DNA from: Coniferiporia sulphurascens
Lineage: Eukaryota > Basidiomycota > Agaricomycetes > Hymenochaetales > Hymenochaetaceae
Assembly: GCA_002794785.1 (NCBI GenBank)
Contig: NBBA01000017.1
Location: forward strand, 682,001-746,000
Length of the DNA stretch: 64,000 bases
Direction of reading: 5' to 3'
Positions 20,301 to 31,800 of the stretch are shown one piece after another. The notes beneath the pieces are model-generated. The model was given only the letters and a program-made list of their open reading frames with translations, ran no database searches and was not told the origin of the DNA. Within the stretch, counting starts at the first letter, position 1. Each line of letters begins with the position of its first letter. The position numbers and the translations under genes are program-made.

Positions 20301-21335
20301 GGATCGCTGCAGGGGGGTGGTGGCCGTCTGGATGGCAGATAGGAGGGTCTTGCAGTGTGGTGACCACCATGGGACTTCCGTTTTCGACGGTTTTGAGAGG
20401 CGTGTGAATGGCTGGAGGGCGGCGACCATAGCGTCGATGACCGCCTTAGCTTTAGTGTCCAGGGCATGGATGTCGTGCCCCGGTAGTCAGAAGGCAGCTT
20501 CTAGGAGAGGGAAGGCGGTGTCAGTCCATTCCTCCTTGTCGGCTGGTAGCAGCCGGCACATCTTTAGGACAGGAGGGGGGGGCCGAGATGGCAGTGACCA
20601 ACGCAGGATGGCGTGGTCAGACAGTGGGGAGGGGTCAGAGGTGGCCAAGTCTAGAATAGAGTCAGGGTTGACTGCGAGTGGGGCCCAGATCATGTCAATG
20701 GGGCACCGACGACGATTGCCATCGGGCCGTGAGTCAGAGTCCGGGATATGGGCAGGTGCCAGGCCGTGCCCATGGAAAAAGTCATCAAGGGGTTGCGCCC
20801 CCAAGTCATCTCATTGTGGGACGGGGAATTCGGACCATGAGTGGTGGTGATGGTTGAAGTCGCCTGCCACAAGTAGGGTGGTGGCTAGCACCGAGGGGAG
20901 TGAGAAGAGGAAAGACTCACCTGGGTACTGGGGGGAGGTGTTCTCCCAGTCCGGGGGGTGCATGCCGTAGTAGTTGCACACCCGAAGGGTGAGTTGGGAT
21001 CGGACCTCTATTGTCAGTATGTCAGTGCCATGTGAGGCGGCTCCGAGAATTGACCATGAGGTTGGGGGGAGGGCCCTGGATACATATGTGACTACCCAAG
21101 GGTGAACCTCTGGTGGTAGGACAGGGATGTACCCTGGGATGGTTGGGACGTTGAGGACCAGGGTACCAGTCGGGTTGGTGAGTGAAGGTTGCAGCCCTAT
21201 TTGATACCAGGGCAGTTCCTGTATAAGAATCAGGTGCGGGGGGGAGGGGTCAGCTGTAAGGACAGGTATTAGGGAGTGTATTGCCACTAGTGAGCAGGCA
21301 GTGTTCCACTGTAGGACAGAGAGTTTCTCTATCAT
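17337..21335 (-). pseudogene. L-F ORF2: in-frame over 3999 nt, interrupted only by TGA codons
   Basis: One continuous frame of 1333 codons. Endonuclease: LQWNTACSL, LIQELPWYQIG (sister copies have QEP), GDFNHHHHSW, IDMIWAPLAVNPDS, LSDHAILRW. Then the proline-rich linker. RT: KPNKKDLFLP, AVNIQGFFDL (motif A, Asp changed to Asn), GTPQGSPVSPILS, ALAYVNDHLLIC (motif C, first catalytic Asp changed to Asn). RNase H: VFTNGSCIDNKSGSAIC (first Asp to Asn), FFLSDSLTA, WCPRHSDIPSNEWADMEVKL. About six in-frame TGAs (near 20808, 20485, 20250, 20188, 20102 and 18350) fall where sisters encode Arg. There are no frameshifts, TAA or TAG. Confidence 0.93.
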
Positions 21336-23393
21336 ATTTCCTCCATCTGGTCATCGGTGGGGTCAGCGGCAAGGGCCTCTTCGATTTGGCGGTATCGCCT
21401 CTTCTTCAGGCATGCTGGCAGGGTGGCGGGGTGGTCGCCCTTGCAGTTGTTGCATAGGCAGGGGTGTGGGCATGTGTCGCCTTCGGGCACTGCATCAGTT
21501 GCGCAGTGGGTGCACAATTTGCAGTGGTTGTGGGTCAGGTGGGCACCTGCACAGTCAGCGCAGCATGGTTGGGCTCGGCAGCCCTTGGTTCTGTGGCCGA
21601 GGCCCTGGCACCGCTCACATTGAGTGAGGGTGGGGCAGACAGGAGGGACCGAGAGCCAGAGGGCGGATCTGAACATCCAGACATGTGGCCTTTTTAGGAG
21701 GCGCTCACGAATGGAGCCATCGATGTCGATGAAGGAGAAGACCACAGGGCACCTGTCGAGCATCGGCAGGTGGTCCTTGGTGGCGGCGAAGTGGGGGGTG
21801 ACTACAAAGTCGAGGTTTCGGAGTGCCGGGTTGTGCCGGATTTCAGCCATGAGGGCCTTCTCGGTGATGGTGTGTCCATTCTGGCCAAACAAAAAGTCTT
21901 TGCAGGGCACCATGGAGATGCGGAGGGCGGACCGGGGGCGGACTCTGGAGGGGGTAAGCGAGAAGGCAGCCGGGACATTAATCCCTGCTGCTATGCACTC
22001 TGTGCGCATGTGGGAGGCGTAGGCCGTGGAGTGGCAGTCAATGATTGTCTCCATGGTCGGGTTAGCCGAGGATGGGCATGCCACAAATGTGGTCATGATG
22101 TTCCCCTTTACGTTGTAGGAAGAAGACAGGACCAGGACTTGGTCTGCGGTGGGGAGGGAAGTGAAAAACTCATGGGACGTTTTGGTCAGGGCCATTGCTG
22201 ACTTCTGGTTTTCGGCCCATATGCCGACTGTAGGGGTGAGGACCAAGGTTGGGTCCTTGGCATACATTGTGGGTGGTGGAGGCACCTTCTGCTGACACTT
22301 CTTCTTTTTCTGTGCCGGGTTGATGACTGCTCCGGCAGCTGAGGCCGCTGGAGATGGGTTGGTGGATGTTGGGGGGCCGCTGCTGTGGCGACCTGTGCAT
22401 AGGAGGTGGGGGCGGCCTGGATGGCGGCCTGTGGGGCGGGTTGCTGTTGTTGTTGCTGCTGTTGTCAGGGGGCGGGCCTAGAGCTGATAGAAGCCATCTG
22501 ATGTGAGATAGGAGCTATGTCAGTTGTTAGGCGCTTGACTGCATCAGTCAGCGCCCTCATTTCTGGGGTCACAGTGGCGTTGCCAGGGGTCCTGGTGGTG
22601 GCCAGGGCCCTTTGGGGGGGCGAGCTGGGGCGAAGGGTTCCAGGAGGACGATTTCCGTCCCCTCCCTTGCAAAGTTGTAGGCCATTACTGTGTTGCGGTA
22701 GATGATGTTTTGGGGGTCTTTCCTTTCTTGAGCAATGTTGGACAGCATCTGTTGGATGTTCCAGAGGAGGTCGCCCATGAACTGCACTGCCTTGATGTCA
22801 ATTGTCTCGATGGTGGCATCCCTGGTTTGCTTATCGAAGTCGTCCAGGGCACAGGTGAGGGAGTACATGAACCCTGCAGTATGCCGTTCATGTTGTGGGG
22901 TGGGGGGTCCTCTCAGCATGAGAGGCGACATGGCGGCTGAGGAGCGTTTCCGCCCAAGGCTTGCACCTCCCACCTGTTGCAGGGGGGTATGGGGGTCGAC
23001 CACCATCTCTGGGGCTGTTTCGCTGTATTCATAGGCGCCATGGATCGACCCTGCCGGGGCTGCTGGGGAGCCGGCTCGAGATGCCTGCCTTGACTCTGCC
23101 TGCGCTTGGGCGGTGAAGTCGTAGGCCGACACCAACTGGGAGTTGCCAATGGCAGGGGAGGGTGCCAGTACATCCGGTGAGGAGGTCAGTGGCAGGAATC
23201 CGGTGAGGGGTTCTCTGTTGGGGGTGGTGGGGGTGACTGCTCCCTGAACAAGGGCGGCAGCATTGGGGCCCACGGCCGCCCAGTTGGCGGCAGCCCTGGC
23301 TGCCTGGTCGGCAGCGTCACTAGCCGATGAGGGAGGTGGGAGGGGTTGTCGAGTACGATGTAGAGCGTTCCTGTAAACACTTGGATCGGACAT
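21332..23393 (-). pseudogene. L-F ORF1 (gag-like), frameshifted
   Basis: Starts MSDPSVYRNALHRTRQPLPPPSSASDAADQAARAAANWAAVG at 23393. Ala/Pro-rich N-terminus, then a TRALDDFD-like conserved block (seen as TCALDDFDKQTRDAT), DIKAVQFMGDLLWNIQQML and NFAREGTEIVLLEPFAPARPP. A short G-run near 22373 is one base shorter than in sisters and breaks the frame, and a TGA lies in the Gln-rich stretch. From 22285 the frame is open to the end with MYAKDPTLVLTP, SMVPCKDFLFGQNGHTITEKALMAEIRHNPAL and three zinc knuckles (CERCQGLGHRTKGC, CADCAGAHLTHNHCKLC, CNNCKGDHPATLPAC), ending MEEI. It overlaps the ORF2 start by ATGA. Confidence 0.9.
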
Positions 23394-23469
23394 GGGGGAG
23401 TTTTAGCTACCTGCACTAGTCGATGGTGGTGGTTACTGGTCAAGAAGGATGTGTGTCTCCTCCTTGGCC

Positions 23470-25975
23470 TCTCGCCCTGCACCGCAGCCTCAACAGGCCC
23501 CCCAGCAGACTCCCACCAACATGGGAGGAGCCGTCTCCTTCGACGGCACCACCCTCCCAACCACCCCCAAACCTGACCTCGGCACCCCCAAGGATCGCCG
23601 GTGTCCCCCATTCTGTCAACAATATTTGCAGGCGTAGTCCTCCAGCGCTTTCACCAAGCCGGCACTACTGCCTTAGCATACATTGATGACCACTTACTAA
23701 TCTGTGTAGGTCCCTCAGTGGCATCCAACTGCTGTGCCCTCGCCCACACCTACCACCAACTCGACTCCCTCTTTGGCAACATTGGTCTCAACATCAAAGC
23801 TGCCAAGATGGAGTGCCTTCATTTTCACCCCCCCCTGACGACGCATTGGCTATCAAGGCTGGGACACTGCCGGGGTCAGGTAGACCCCAACACCCTAATC
23901 CGCCCCTCAATCCCACTGTGTTGGTTGGGGATATGGTGGGATCCGGGCCTCTCCTTCAAGCCCCATGTGGAGTGCATGCGCTCCAAGGGGCTCTCAACAC
24001 TAGCCGCCCTCCGCATCTTGGGCAATACCCAGCACGGCATATTGGCCCTCCTCCTATGCTGCCTCTATACCTCCTGCATCCACTCTGTCCTCACCTGGGG
24101 AGCGCCAGTTTGGTACCATGGCCGCTGCCAAAAAACATTGGTAAACCGCCTCCAGGCCATACAAAACACAGCCTGCCGCTGGATCCTGGGCATCTTTAAG
24201 GGTGCCTCCCCCCATTCCACTAATTTTCTTTGCTCTGTTCCCCCTCTCTCTTTCTATTTCGAATATATAAAGACCACCCATTCTCTGCGCCTTTGGCGCA
24301 CCCCTCACTCTATTGGCTGAAAATTATTTAAAAACGTAGCTAACAGACCCTTTTGCCTTTCTCTGCAGGTCCGAGCCCCTTGGGTTCAACAAGTCCCTGC
24401 ATACATGCATCCCCCATGGACAGACCCCCTGGCCTTCACCAAAGGCCGAGTCCATTTCACCACCCCCACCACCCCAGTCAGCACTGACACCCGCAAACAA
24501 TTTGTGTGCGCCACCCAAGCCCTAGGCTCCACTCCCCACATCCAAGTATTCACAGATGGCTCACGCATCGATGACAAGTCAGGCTCCGCTATCTGCGCAA
24601 TGCGAGGCCCTATCTGTCTCCGGTCATGATGACTGGAGTCCCCCACCTGTGCCACTGCCACGGATGCCAAGGAGTTTTCCCTCGCTACAGCTCCGGGCTG
24701 GGTAACGCACCGCCTCCCGGCACAACTGCATGTCGCATCAGACGTCTTCTTTCTGTCTGATTCACTGACCACCCTACACCTCTTCCACACGTGGACCGCC
24801 GCTCTAGGCGCCCACCTCCTCCACATCTGGAAGGCGGGTGTGGAGACTCTGCTGGACTCATACCCCCAGCTCACCGTTCACTTCGTATGGTGTCCTGGCC
24901 ACTTGGACATCCCCAGCAATGAATGGGCTGACATGGAAGCGAAACTGGTGACCAAGCTCCCCCCATCCAACCTAAAGCCCTCCACCTCCACACTAAAAGA
25001 GGTCGCCATCCGCACCCTCATGGACCGGTGGACTCTTTCACTCGCCTGCCCCCTCACCTCAACCGCCGATAAATACCTAGTGGTACATGGCCTCCCGTCC
25101 TGACAACCCTGGAAGCTACTCATGCACTCGGTTGACCACCCCTGGAACGAGCTATCAGCAGTCGCCCAAGTCCTCTGCTGCGCTGGTCCCTATGGGGGCT
25201 ACTGGTTGAGCTCTGACTCAACCTACCGGTGCAGACATGGCCTGATCTCGCACTGCAGGTGGCACAACCACCCCCCCTGGCCTGTGCAGTCAACCGCCCA
25301 CATCCTTGGCGGCTGCAGCACCTTCCACCCATGGATATGACACGTATGGCCACCTCGGGACCCTCTCCCAGTCCACCACTCCGAGTGGGCTGACGAACAC
25401 CGCCTCTCGGTTTTGCACTGTTGGCTCAAGCTGACAGGGCACCTAAACCACCTCTCTGACCACACCACAGGCACCATCCAGCTGTCTTTTGCCGCAATGG
25501 ACCTAGACGGCCACCCAACTGACAAAGACATGGACCTGGACCTCCTAAGGGACTACATGCGTTGTATGCTCGGACCCAGAACCCAGGACTCGGACCCGGC
25601 CCTCTTGGAGCTATCAGGTATGACTCCCCCCTTTCCCTCTGACTGAAGCCTGCCTTTCGAATTCCCATGAATACATCCTGGCCGGTGCTCTCGTCACCCC
25701 TTTCTCAATTCTAAGCTTCCTACTTTGCCTGCCTTCGTCCGCTTGGTTAGTTCATAGCAATATGTATTCCTCCTTCTCCTTTTCCTTTTATGTGTCTTTC
25801 ACACAATAGGGGCTCTACACACTTAGGCACCCTTCGGGGAGCAGAGCCCCCGCCCAGTTTTGTGCGATGTGCAATGATGGGCACCTCTGTTGTTATGTAG
25901 TTAGGGCCCCCCCTCCGGGGGGGCAGCTTGTAATTATGTAATACTGCAGGAATAATAATAATAAAAAATAATAAA
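23470..25975 (+). mobile_element. L-E right part: internally deleted LINE
   Basis: After L-F, the L-E ORF1 resumes for about 55 nt (PAPQPQQAPQQTPTNMG) and then passes without spacer, around 23525-23532, into the middle of RT (VSFDGTTLPTTPKPDLGTP). The remainder of ORF1, the whole endonuclease and the RT N-terminus are absent. The 3' end is normal: C7/G7 hairpin near 25910-25924, TGCAGGAATAATAATAA and an A-rich tail to about 25975. I read this as one internally deleted element; a chimera formed during reverse transcription is the alternative. Confidence 0.75.
23526..25646 (+). pseudogene. L-E ORF2 3' two-fifths: RT core, RNase H, C-terminus
   Basis: One frame to the stop at 25644-25646, broken by TGAs at 24318-24320, 24627-24632 (two in a row), 25101-25103 and 25338-25340, all at arginine positions of sister copies. 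Motif C is ALAYIDDHLLICVG, with the catalytic Asp pair kept. Motif B is damaged (GTPKDRRC in place of GTPQGSPVS). RNase H has VFTDGSRIDDKSGSAIC, FLSDSLTTLHLF and WCPGHLDIPSNEWADMEAKL. It ends LELSGMTPPFPSD. Confidence 0.9.
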
Positions 25976-25976
25976 A

Positions 25977-27334
25977 ATGGAGGTGTCAGATAGTGCCCCT
26001 GTAAGCTCTGTGAGGAGGATGGGTGGGGCAGCTGGGTGGGGTGGCAGTGGCGGGGTGTTGGCCACTGCCTGGGGTGGGGGGGGCATGAAGAAAGTTTTGT
26101 GGAAGAGCTCACCTTTCTCATCATCCATCTGGGTGAAGGAGCCGTCTCACCGTTTGAGCGAGGGGATGGGAGTAGGTCGGTTGCCAAGGCCATGCTTGGC
26201 CCAGTTCCAGATGTTGGAGGCATCTGCTTCCGATGCCTGGTCAGCATAGAACTGGCATTTGGCCGTCCTAATGCTCCTTTTGAAGGTGCATTGAGCTGAT
26301 GATCACTGGAGGGGGGTGGTGGCCATCTGGATGGCAGAAAGGAGGGTCTTGCAGTGGGGTGACCACCATGGGACTTCTGTTTTCGACAGTTTTGAGAGGT
26401 GGGTGAATGGCTGGAGGGCAGCGACCATAGAGTCGATGACCGCCTTAGCTTTGATGTCCAGGGTGTGGGTGTCGAGCCCCGGGAGGCGGAAGGCTGCTTT
26501 GAGGAGGGGGAAGGCAATGTCGGTCCATTCCTCTTTGTCGGCTGGGAGAAGCCAGCGGGTCTTTAAGACCAGAGGGGGGGGCCGAAATGGCAGTGACCAC
26601 CAGAGGATGGCATGGTTGGACAGTGGGGAGGGGTCAGAGGTAGCTGAATCTAAGATAGAGTTGGGGTTGACCATGGGTGGGGCCCATATCATGTCTATGG
26701 GGCACTGACGGCGATTGCCATCAGGCTGTGAATCAGAGTCAGGAAGATGGGCAGGCACCAGGCCATGCCCACGGAAAAAGTCATCGAGGGGTTGCGCCCC
26801 CAAATCATCTCATCATGGGATGGGGGATTTGGACCATATGTGGTGGCAATGGTTGAAGTCGCCCACCATGAGTAGAGTGGTGGCTAGCACCAAGGAGAGT
26901 GAGAAAAGGAAGGACTCACCTGGGTACTGGGGGGAGGTGTTCTTGCAGTCCAGAGGGTGCATGCCATAGTAGTTGCACACCCAGAGGGTGAGTTGGGATT
27001 TGACCTCCACCGTCAGTACATCGGTGCCATGGGACGCAGCTCCGAGTATTGACCATGAAGTAGGGGGGAGGGCCTGGGATACATACGTGACGACCCGGGG
27101 GTGGACCTCGGGGGGTAGAACAGGTATGTATCCGGGGATGGTGGGGACGTTGAGGACCGGGGTGCCGGCTGGGTCGGTGAGCAAGGGTTGCAACCCTATT
27201 TGGTACCAGGGTGGTTCCTGGATAAGAATTAGGTGTGGAGGGGAGGGGTCAGTAGTAAGGACAGGGATTAGGGAATGTATTGCCACTAGAGAGTGGGCAG
27301 CATTCCACTGCAGGATAGAGAGCATCTCTATCAT
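25977..27334 (-). pseudogene. L-H ORF2 N-terminal part: endonuclease and linker
   Basis: Begins MIEMLSILQWNAAHSL at 27334, overlapping ORF1 by ATGA. Endonuclease motifs are LIQEPPWYQIGLQP, GDFNHCHHIWSK, IDMIWAPPMVNPNSIL and LSNHAILWW; the active-site SDH reads SNH, an Asp-to-Asn change. The linker reads KSLSNRPTPIPSLK-like and FFMPPPPQA. Two adjacent TGAs near 26809-26814 stand where an arginine pair is inferred from sister copies. The reading frame is otherwise continuous to 25977. Confidence 0.87.
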
Positions 27335-28261
27335 ATTTCCTCCATCTGGTCATTGGTGGGGTCAGTGGCGAGGGCCTCTTCGATTTGGCGATAGTGCCTC
27401 TTCTTGGGGCATGCCGGTAGGGTGGCTGGGTGGTCGCCCTTGCAGTTGTTGCAGAGGCAGGGGTGGGGACATGTGTCGCCTTCGGGCACTGCATCGGTAG
27501 CGCAGTGGGCGCATGATTTGCAATGATTGTGGGTCAAGTGGGCACCCATGCAGTCAGCACAGCAAGGTTGGGCATGGCAGCCCTTGGTCCCATGACCGAG
27601 GCTCTGGCACTGCTCACACTAGGTGAGAGTGGGGCGAATGGGTGGGATGGAGAGCCGGAGGGCGGATCCGAACATCCAGACACATGGCCTCTTGAGGAGG
27701 CATTCACAGATGGAGCCATCGGGGTCGACGAAGGAGAAGACCATGGGGCACCTGTCGAGTGTCGGCAGGTGGTCCTTGGTGGTGGCGAAGTGGGGGGTGA
27801 CAACAAAGTCGAGGTTGCGGAGTGCCGGGTTGTGCCGGATTTCGGCCATGAGGGCCTTCTTGGTGATGGTGTGTCTGTTCTGGCCAAACAGGAAGTCCTT
27901 GCAAGGCACCATTGAGATGTGGAGGGCTGACCAGGGGCGGACTCTGGATGGGGTTAGGGAGAAGGCAGTTGGGATGGTTATTCCTGCTGTGATATACTCT
28001 GTGTGCATGTGGGAGACATAGGCCGTGGAGTGATGATCAATGATTGTTTCTGTAGTCGGGTTAGCTGAGGATGGGTGTGCCGCAAATGTGGTCACGATGT
28101 TCCCCTTCACATTATATGAAGAGGACAAGACTGGGACTTGGTCTGCGGTGGGGAGGGAGGCAAAGAACTCATGGGATGTCTTGGTCAGAGCCATTGCTGA
28201 TTTCTGGTTTTCGGCCCATATGCTGACAGTTGGTGTGAGGACCAAGGTTGGGTCCTTGGCC
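27331..28261 (-). pseudogene. L-H ORF1 C-terminal half
   Basis: Encodes AKDPTLVLTPTVSIWAENQKSAMALTKTSHEFFASLPTADQVPVLSSSYNVKGNIVTTFAAHPSSANPTTETIIDHHSTAYVSHMHTEY, SMVPCKDFLFGQNRHTITKKALMAEIRHNPAL and, after a stop near 27618, zinc knuckles CADCMGAHLTHNHCKSC-type and CNNCKGDHPATLPAC to MEEI. The stop is a TAG, not TGA. The N-terminal half is cut off by the X segment. Confidence 0.85.
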
Positions 28262-28883
28262 ATCCCTCTTGCCCTCTTACCACCACCATCTCTGGTTTTC
28301 ACTGGGGGTCATCTGGGGGTTCATCGCAGCAACCCATACTCTGGTCTGGTATACTACTGGGTTGATATGAGAGAAGGCTACTGACTGCACACCGGTCCTC
28401 CGGAGTGCATGCTCACTGGTCATCCAGTCGCTGTAACGGCGGTTTCGAAGACACGAAAGGGGCTCTAGGGCTCGCCAGAGGGTATGCAACCCATTGTTAA
28501 TGTTGCATTGGGGGGATAACTCAGTGAGGATGATTCCTCTTCATGTCTGCCATGCCCTCTCGGGGTGTGGTGCCTCGACTGGTCTGCTGGTCGTGCCCTT
28601 GGGCCCGGTTAGTGGGGCAAGGCACAAAGTGCGCCAGTCAGGGGGGAACATGATGATAACGTTTCCATGGGAGTCGGGAAACCCTCTGCCCACTAGCAGT
28701 CGGTGAAAACCAGGAAACCTCGGGCTCAGCGAAAGTCGGGTCTAATCCTCCAGGATTGATGCGCTTGCATTGAGGCCGTGATGACCGGCATGTCATATCA
28801 AAAACTGCTCCCCAAATTCCCGAAAGGGTCTCTGATGACGGCACTAGTTGCTAAAAGGAGATAGGGGTCTCATAACACATGGC
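28262..28883 (+). repeat. X segment, copy 2 (first half)
   Basis: Begins CCATCCCTCTTGCCC then TACCACCACCATCTCTGG, the LINE-like 5' terminus, directly after L-H ORF1. It matches 12663-13288 in reverse orientation over its whole length. It is interrupted at ACACATGGC (28875-28883) by the poly(T) of L-I; the second half is not found where L-I ends (46020). No ORF that is shared with copy 1. As in L-C, this is probably the 5' part of a composite element that inserted antisense into L-H ORF1. Confidence 0.75.
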
Positions 28884-31800
28884 TTTTTTTTTTTTAAATT
28901 ATTCCTGCAGTATTACATAATTACAAGCTGCCCCCCCAAAGGGGGGGCCCTAACTACATAACAACAGAGGCGCCCGTCATTGTGCATCGCACAAAACTGG
29001 GCGGGGGTTCTGCTCCCCGAAGGGTGCCGGTGTGTGAAGAGCCCCTATTGAGTAAGAAAAGAGGAAGAAAGCAGGATACATATTGCTACAAACAAACCAT
29101 GTGGGTAAGGGCAGGTAACAGTAAGAAGCTTAGAAGTGGAAAGGGAGGGCAAGAGCGCTGGCCGAGACGTATCCAGAGGAATCCGAAGGGCAGACATTAT
29201 TCGAGCGGAAAGGGGGGGAGCGTACCTGTTAGCTCTGAAAGGGCTGGGTCCGGGTCCCGAGTTCGAGGTCCAAGCATATGGCGCATGTAATCCCGTAGGA
29301 GGTCCAGGTCCATATCTTTGTCGGTAGGGTGGCCGTCTAGGTCCATCACGGCAAAGGAGAGCCTGATGGCGCCTGCAGCGTGGTCTGAGAGGTGGTTCAG
29401 GTGCCCTGTCAGCTTGAGCCACCAGTGCAGAACCGGGAGACAGTTTTCGTCGGCCCACTCTGAGTGGTGGACTGGGAGAGGGTCCCGGGGTGGCCACATG
29501 CGCCGGATCCACAGATGGAATGTACTGCAGCCACCGAGGATGTGGGCAGTCGACTGCGTGGGCCATGGTGGGTGGTTATGCCACCTGCAGTGCGAGATCA
29601 GGCCATGCCTGTGACAGTAGGCTGAGTCAAAACTCAGCCAGTAACCCCCATAGGGACTGGCGTGGCAGAGGACCTGCGCGACTGCAGTTAGCTCGTTGCA
29701 AGAGTGGTCAGCCGAGTGTGTGAGCAGCTTTCTGGGTCGGCGTGATTGGAGGCCGTGGACCGCCAAGTACTTGTTGGCAGTTGAGGCAAGGGGGTGGGCT
29801 AGCGAAAAAGTCCATTGCTCCATGAGGGTATTGACGGCAATTTCTTTTAGTGCGGAGGTGGAGGGTTTGAGTTCGGATGGGGGGAGCTCTGTTGCCAGCT
29901 TCGCTTCTGTGTCAGCCCATTCATTTCTGGGGATGTCCGAGTGTCCAGGGCACCATATGAAGTGAATGGTGAGCTGGGGGTACAAGTCCAGCAGAGTCTC
30001 CACACCCACTTTCCAGACGTGGAGGAGGTGGGCGCCAGGGGTGGCGGCCCAAGTGTGGAAAAGGTGTAGGGCGATCAGCGAATCGGACAAAAAGAAGATG
30101 TCCGATGCGATGCACAGTTGTGCCAGGAGGTGGTGTGCTACCCAGCCTGGGGCCATAGCAAGGGGGAATTCCTCGGTGTCCGTGGCTGTGGCACAGGTGG
30201 GAGACTCCAGTTGGCGAGACCGGAGTCGGGTGTGGCCGATCATGGCGCAGATGGCTGAGCCCGACTTATTGTCAATGCAGGAGCCATCCATGAATACCTG
30301 GATGTGGGGAGTGGAGCCTAGTCGGTGTGCGGCTGTTACATATGACTTCCTCATGTCGGCGTTAACCAGGGTGGTGGGGGTGGTGAAGCGTACTCAGCCC
30401 TGAGTGAAGGCCAGAGGATCCTTCCATGGGGGATGCATGTATGCAGGGACTTGTTGAACCTGGGGGGCCCAGACCTGCAGAGAAAGGGGGAAAGGTCTGT
30501 TAGCTACGTTTTTAAATAATTTATGGCCAATAGAGTGAGGGGTGCGCCAGAGGCGGAGGGAATGGGTAGTCTTTATATATTCAAAATAGAAAGAGAGAGG
30601 GGGAACAGAGCAAAGAAAATTAGTGGAGTGGGGGGAGGTGCCTTTAAAGATGCCTAGAATCCAGCGGCAGGCCGCATTTTGTACGGTCTGGAGGCAGTTT
30701 ACCAGGGATTTTTGGTGGTGGCGGTGGTACCACACTGGTGCTCCCCATGACAGGACAGAGCAGACACAGGAGGTGTAAAGGCAATGGAGGAGGAGGGCTG
30801 ATATTCTGCATTGGGTGTTGCCCAAAATGTGGAGGGCGGCGAGTGTGGACAGCCCCTTAGAGCACATGCGCTCGATGTGGGGCTTGAAGGAGAGGCCTGG
30901 GTCCCACCATATCCCCAGCCATCGCAATGGGATTGAGGGGCGGATCAGGGTGTTGGGGTTGACCTGGACCCTGGCCGTGTCCCAGCTGTCGTAGCCAGTG
31001 CGTCGCTGAGGGGGGTGGAAGTGGAGGCACTCTGTTTTGGCAGCTTCAATGTTGAGACCAATGGTGCTGAAGAGGGTGTCAAGTTGTTGGTAGGCATGGG
31101 CTAGAGAGCGGCAGTTGGATGCCACTGAGGGACCTATGCAAATGATTAGATGGTTGTCAACGTATGCCAGGGCGGTGGTGCCGGCTTGGTGAAAGCGCTG
31201 GAGGACCACCCCCACAAATATAGTTGACAGGATGGGAGAGACTGGAGATCCCTGGGGGGTGCCGAAGTCAGGTTTGGGGGCGGTAGGAAGGGTGGTGCCA
31301 TCGAAGGCAATGGCCACCTGCCGATCCGTCATGAAGGACAGGCACCAGTCAGCCATGTCTGGTGTGCAACCGAGGTCCAACAGTTGTCGGTGGAGGAGCT
31401 GGGGGTGTACCAAGTCGAAAAAACCCTGGATGTCGACTGCAAGGACTGAACAAACACGGCCTTCTGAGTGGGTGCATTCCGCAATCTGTAAGAGGTGTTG
31501 GGCGGTGTCATAGACCAAATGACCTTGACGCCCCCCATACTGGTTAGGTGGCAGCCAGTCCCTCGTGTTTGCAAGGTACTGGAGCCGGTTAGCGATTATC
31601 TTTTTGAGGAGTTTCCCTAAGGTCTCCTTGAGGGTGATGGGCTGGTATGAATGTGGCAAGAAAGGGTCCTTCTTGTTTGGCTTCCTGAGCATTACAACCT
31701 TTGCCACCCACCAACACTCAGGGTGATGTCCCAAGTGTAGACAGTCGTTGAAAAGTGTAAGTATCTCATCAGGATAAGTGTCCACCACCCATTTCAGGGG

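Larger units (their letters stand above)
17015..23454 (-). mobile_element. L-F: full-length Tad-like LINE (6440 bp)
   Basis: Complete element on the minus strand. The 5' end ACATCCTTCTTGACC abuts 23454. The 5' UTR is about 60 nt, then ORF1 (to 21332), ORF2 (21335 to 17337), 3' UTR and an 18-nt poly(A) tail (T run at 17015). A perfect 15-bp duplication, GTCTCCTCCTTGGCC, flanks it at 17000-17014 and 23455-23469. No other element is inserted in it, so it is one of the later arrivals. Confidence 0.95.
25976..28261 (-). mobile_element. L-H: LINE 5' half (ORF1 part, endonuclease, linker)
   Basis: Minus-strand LINE whose 3' half (RT onward) is not adjacent. It begins at the TELTGALSDTS linker right beside the L-E tail, so L-E probably inserted into L-H and the L-H 3' half lies beyond the left edge of the window. 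On the right it stops in ORF1 at the codons AKDPTLVLTP, where an X segment begins at 28262. No younger insertion interrupts 25976-28261. Confidence 0.75.
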
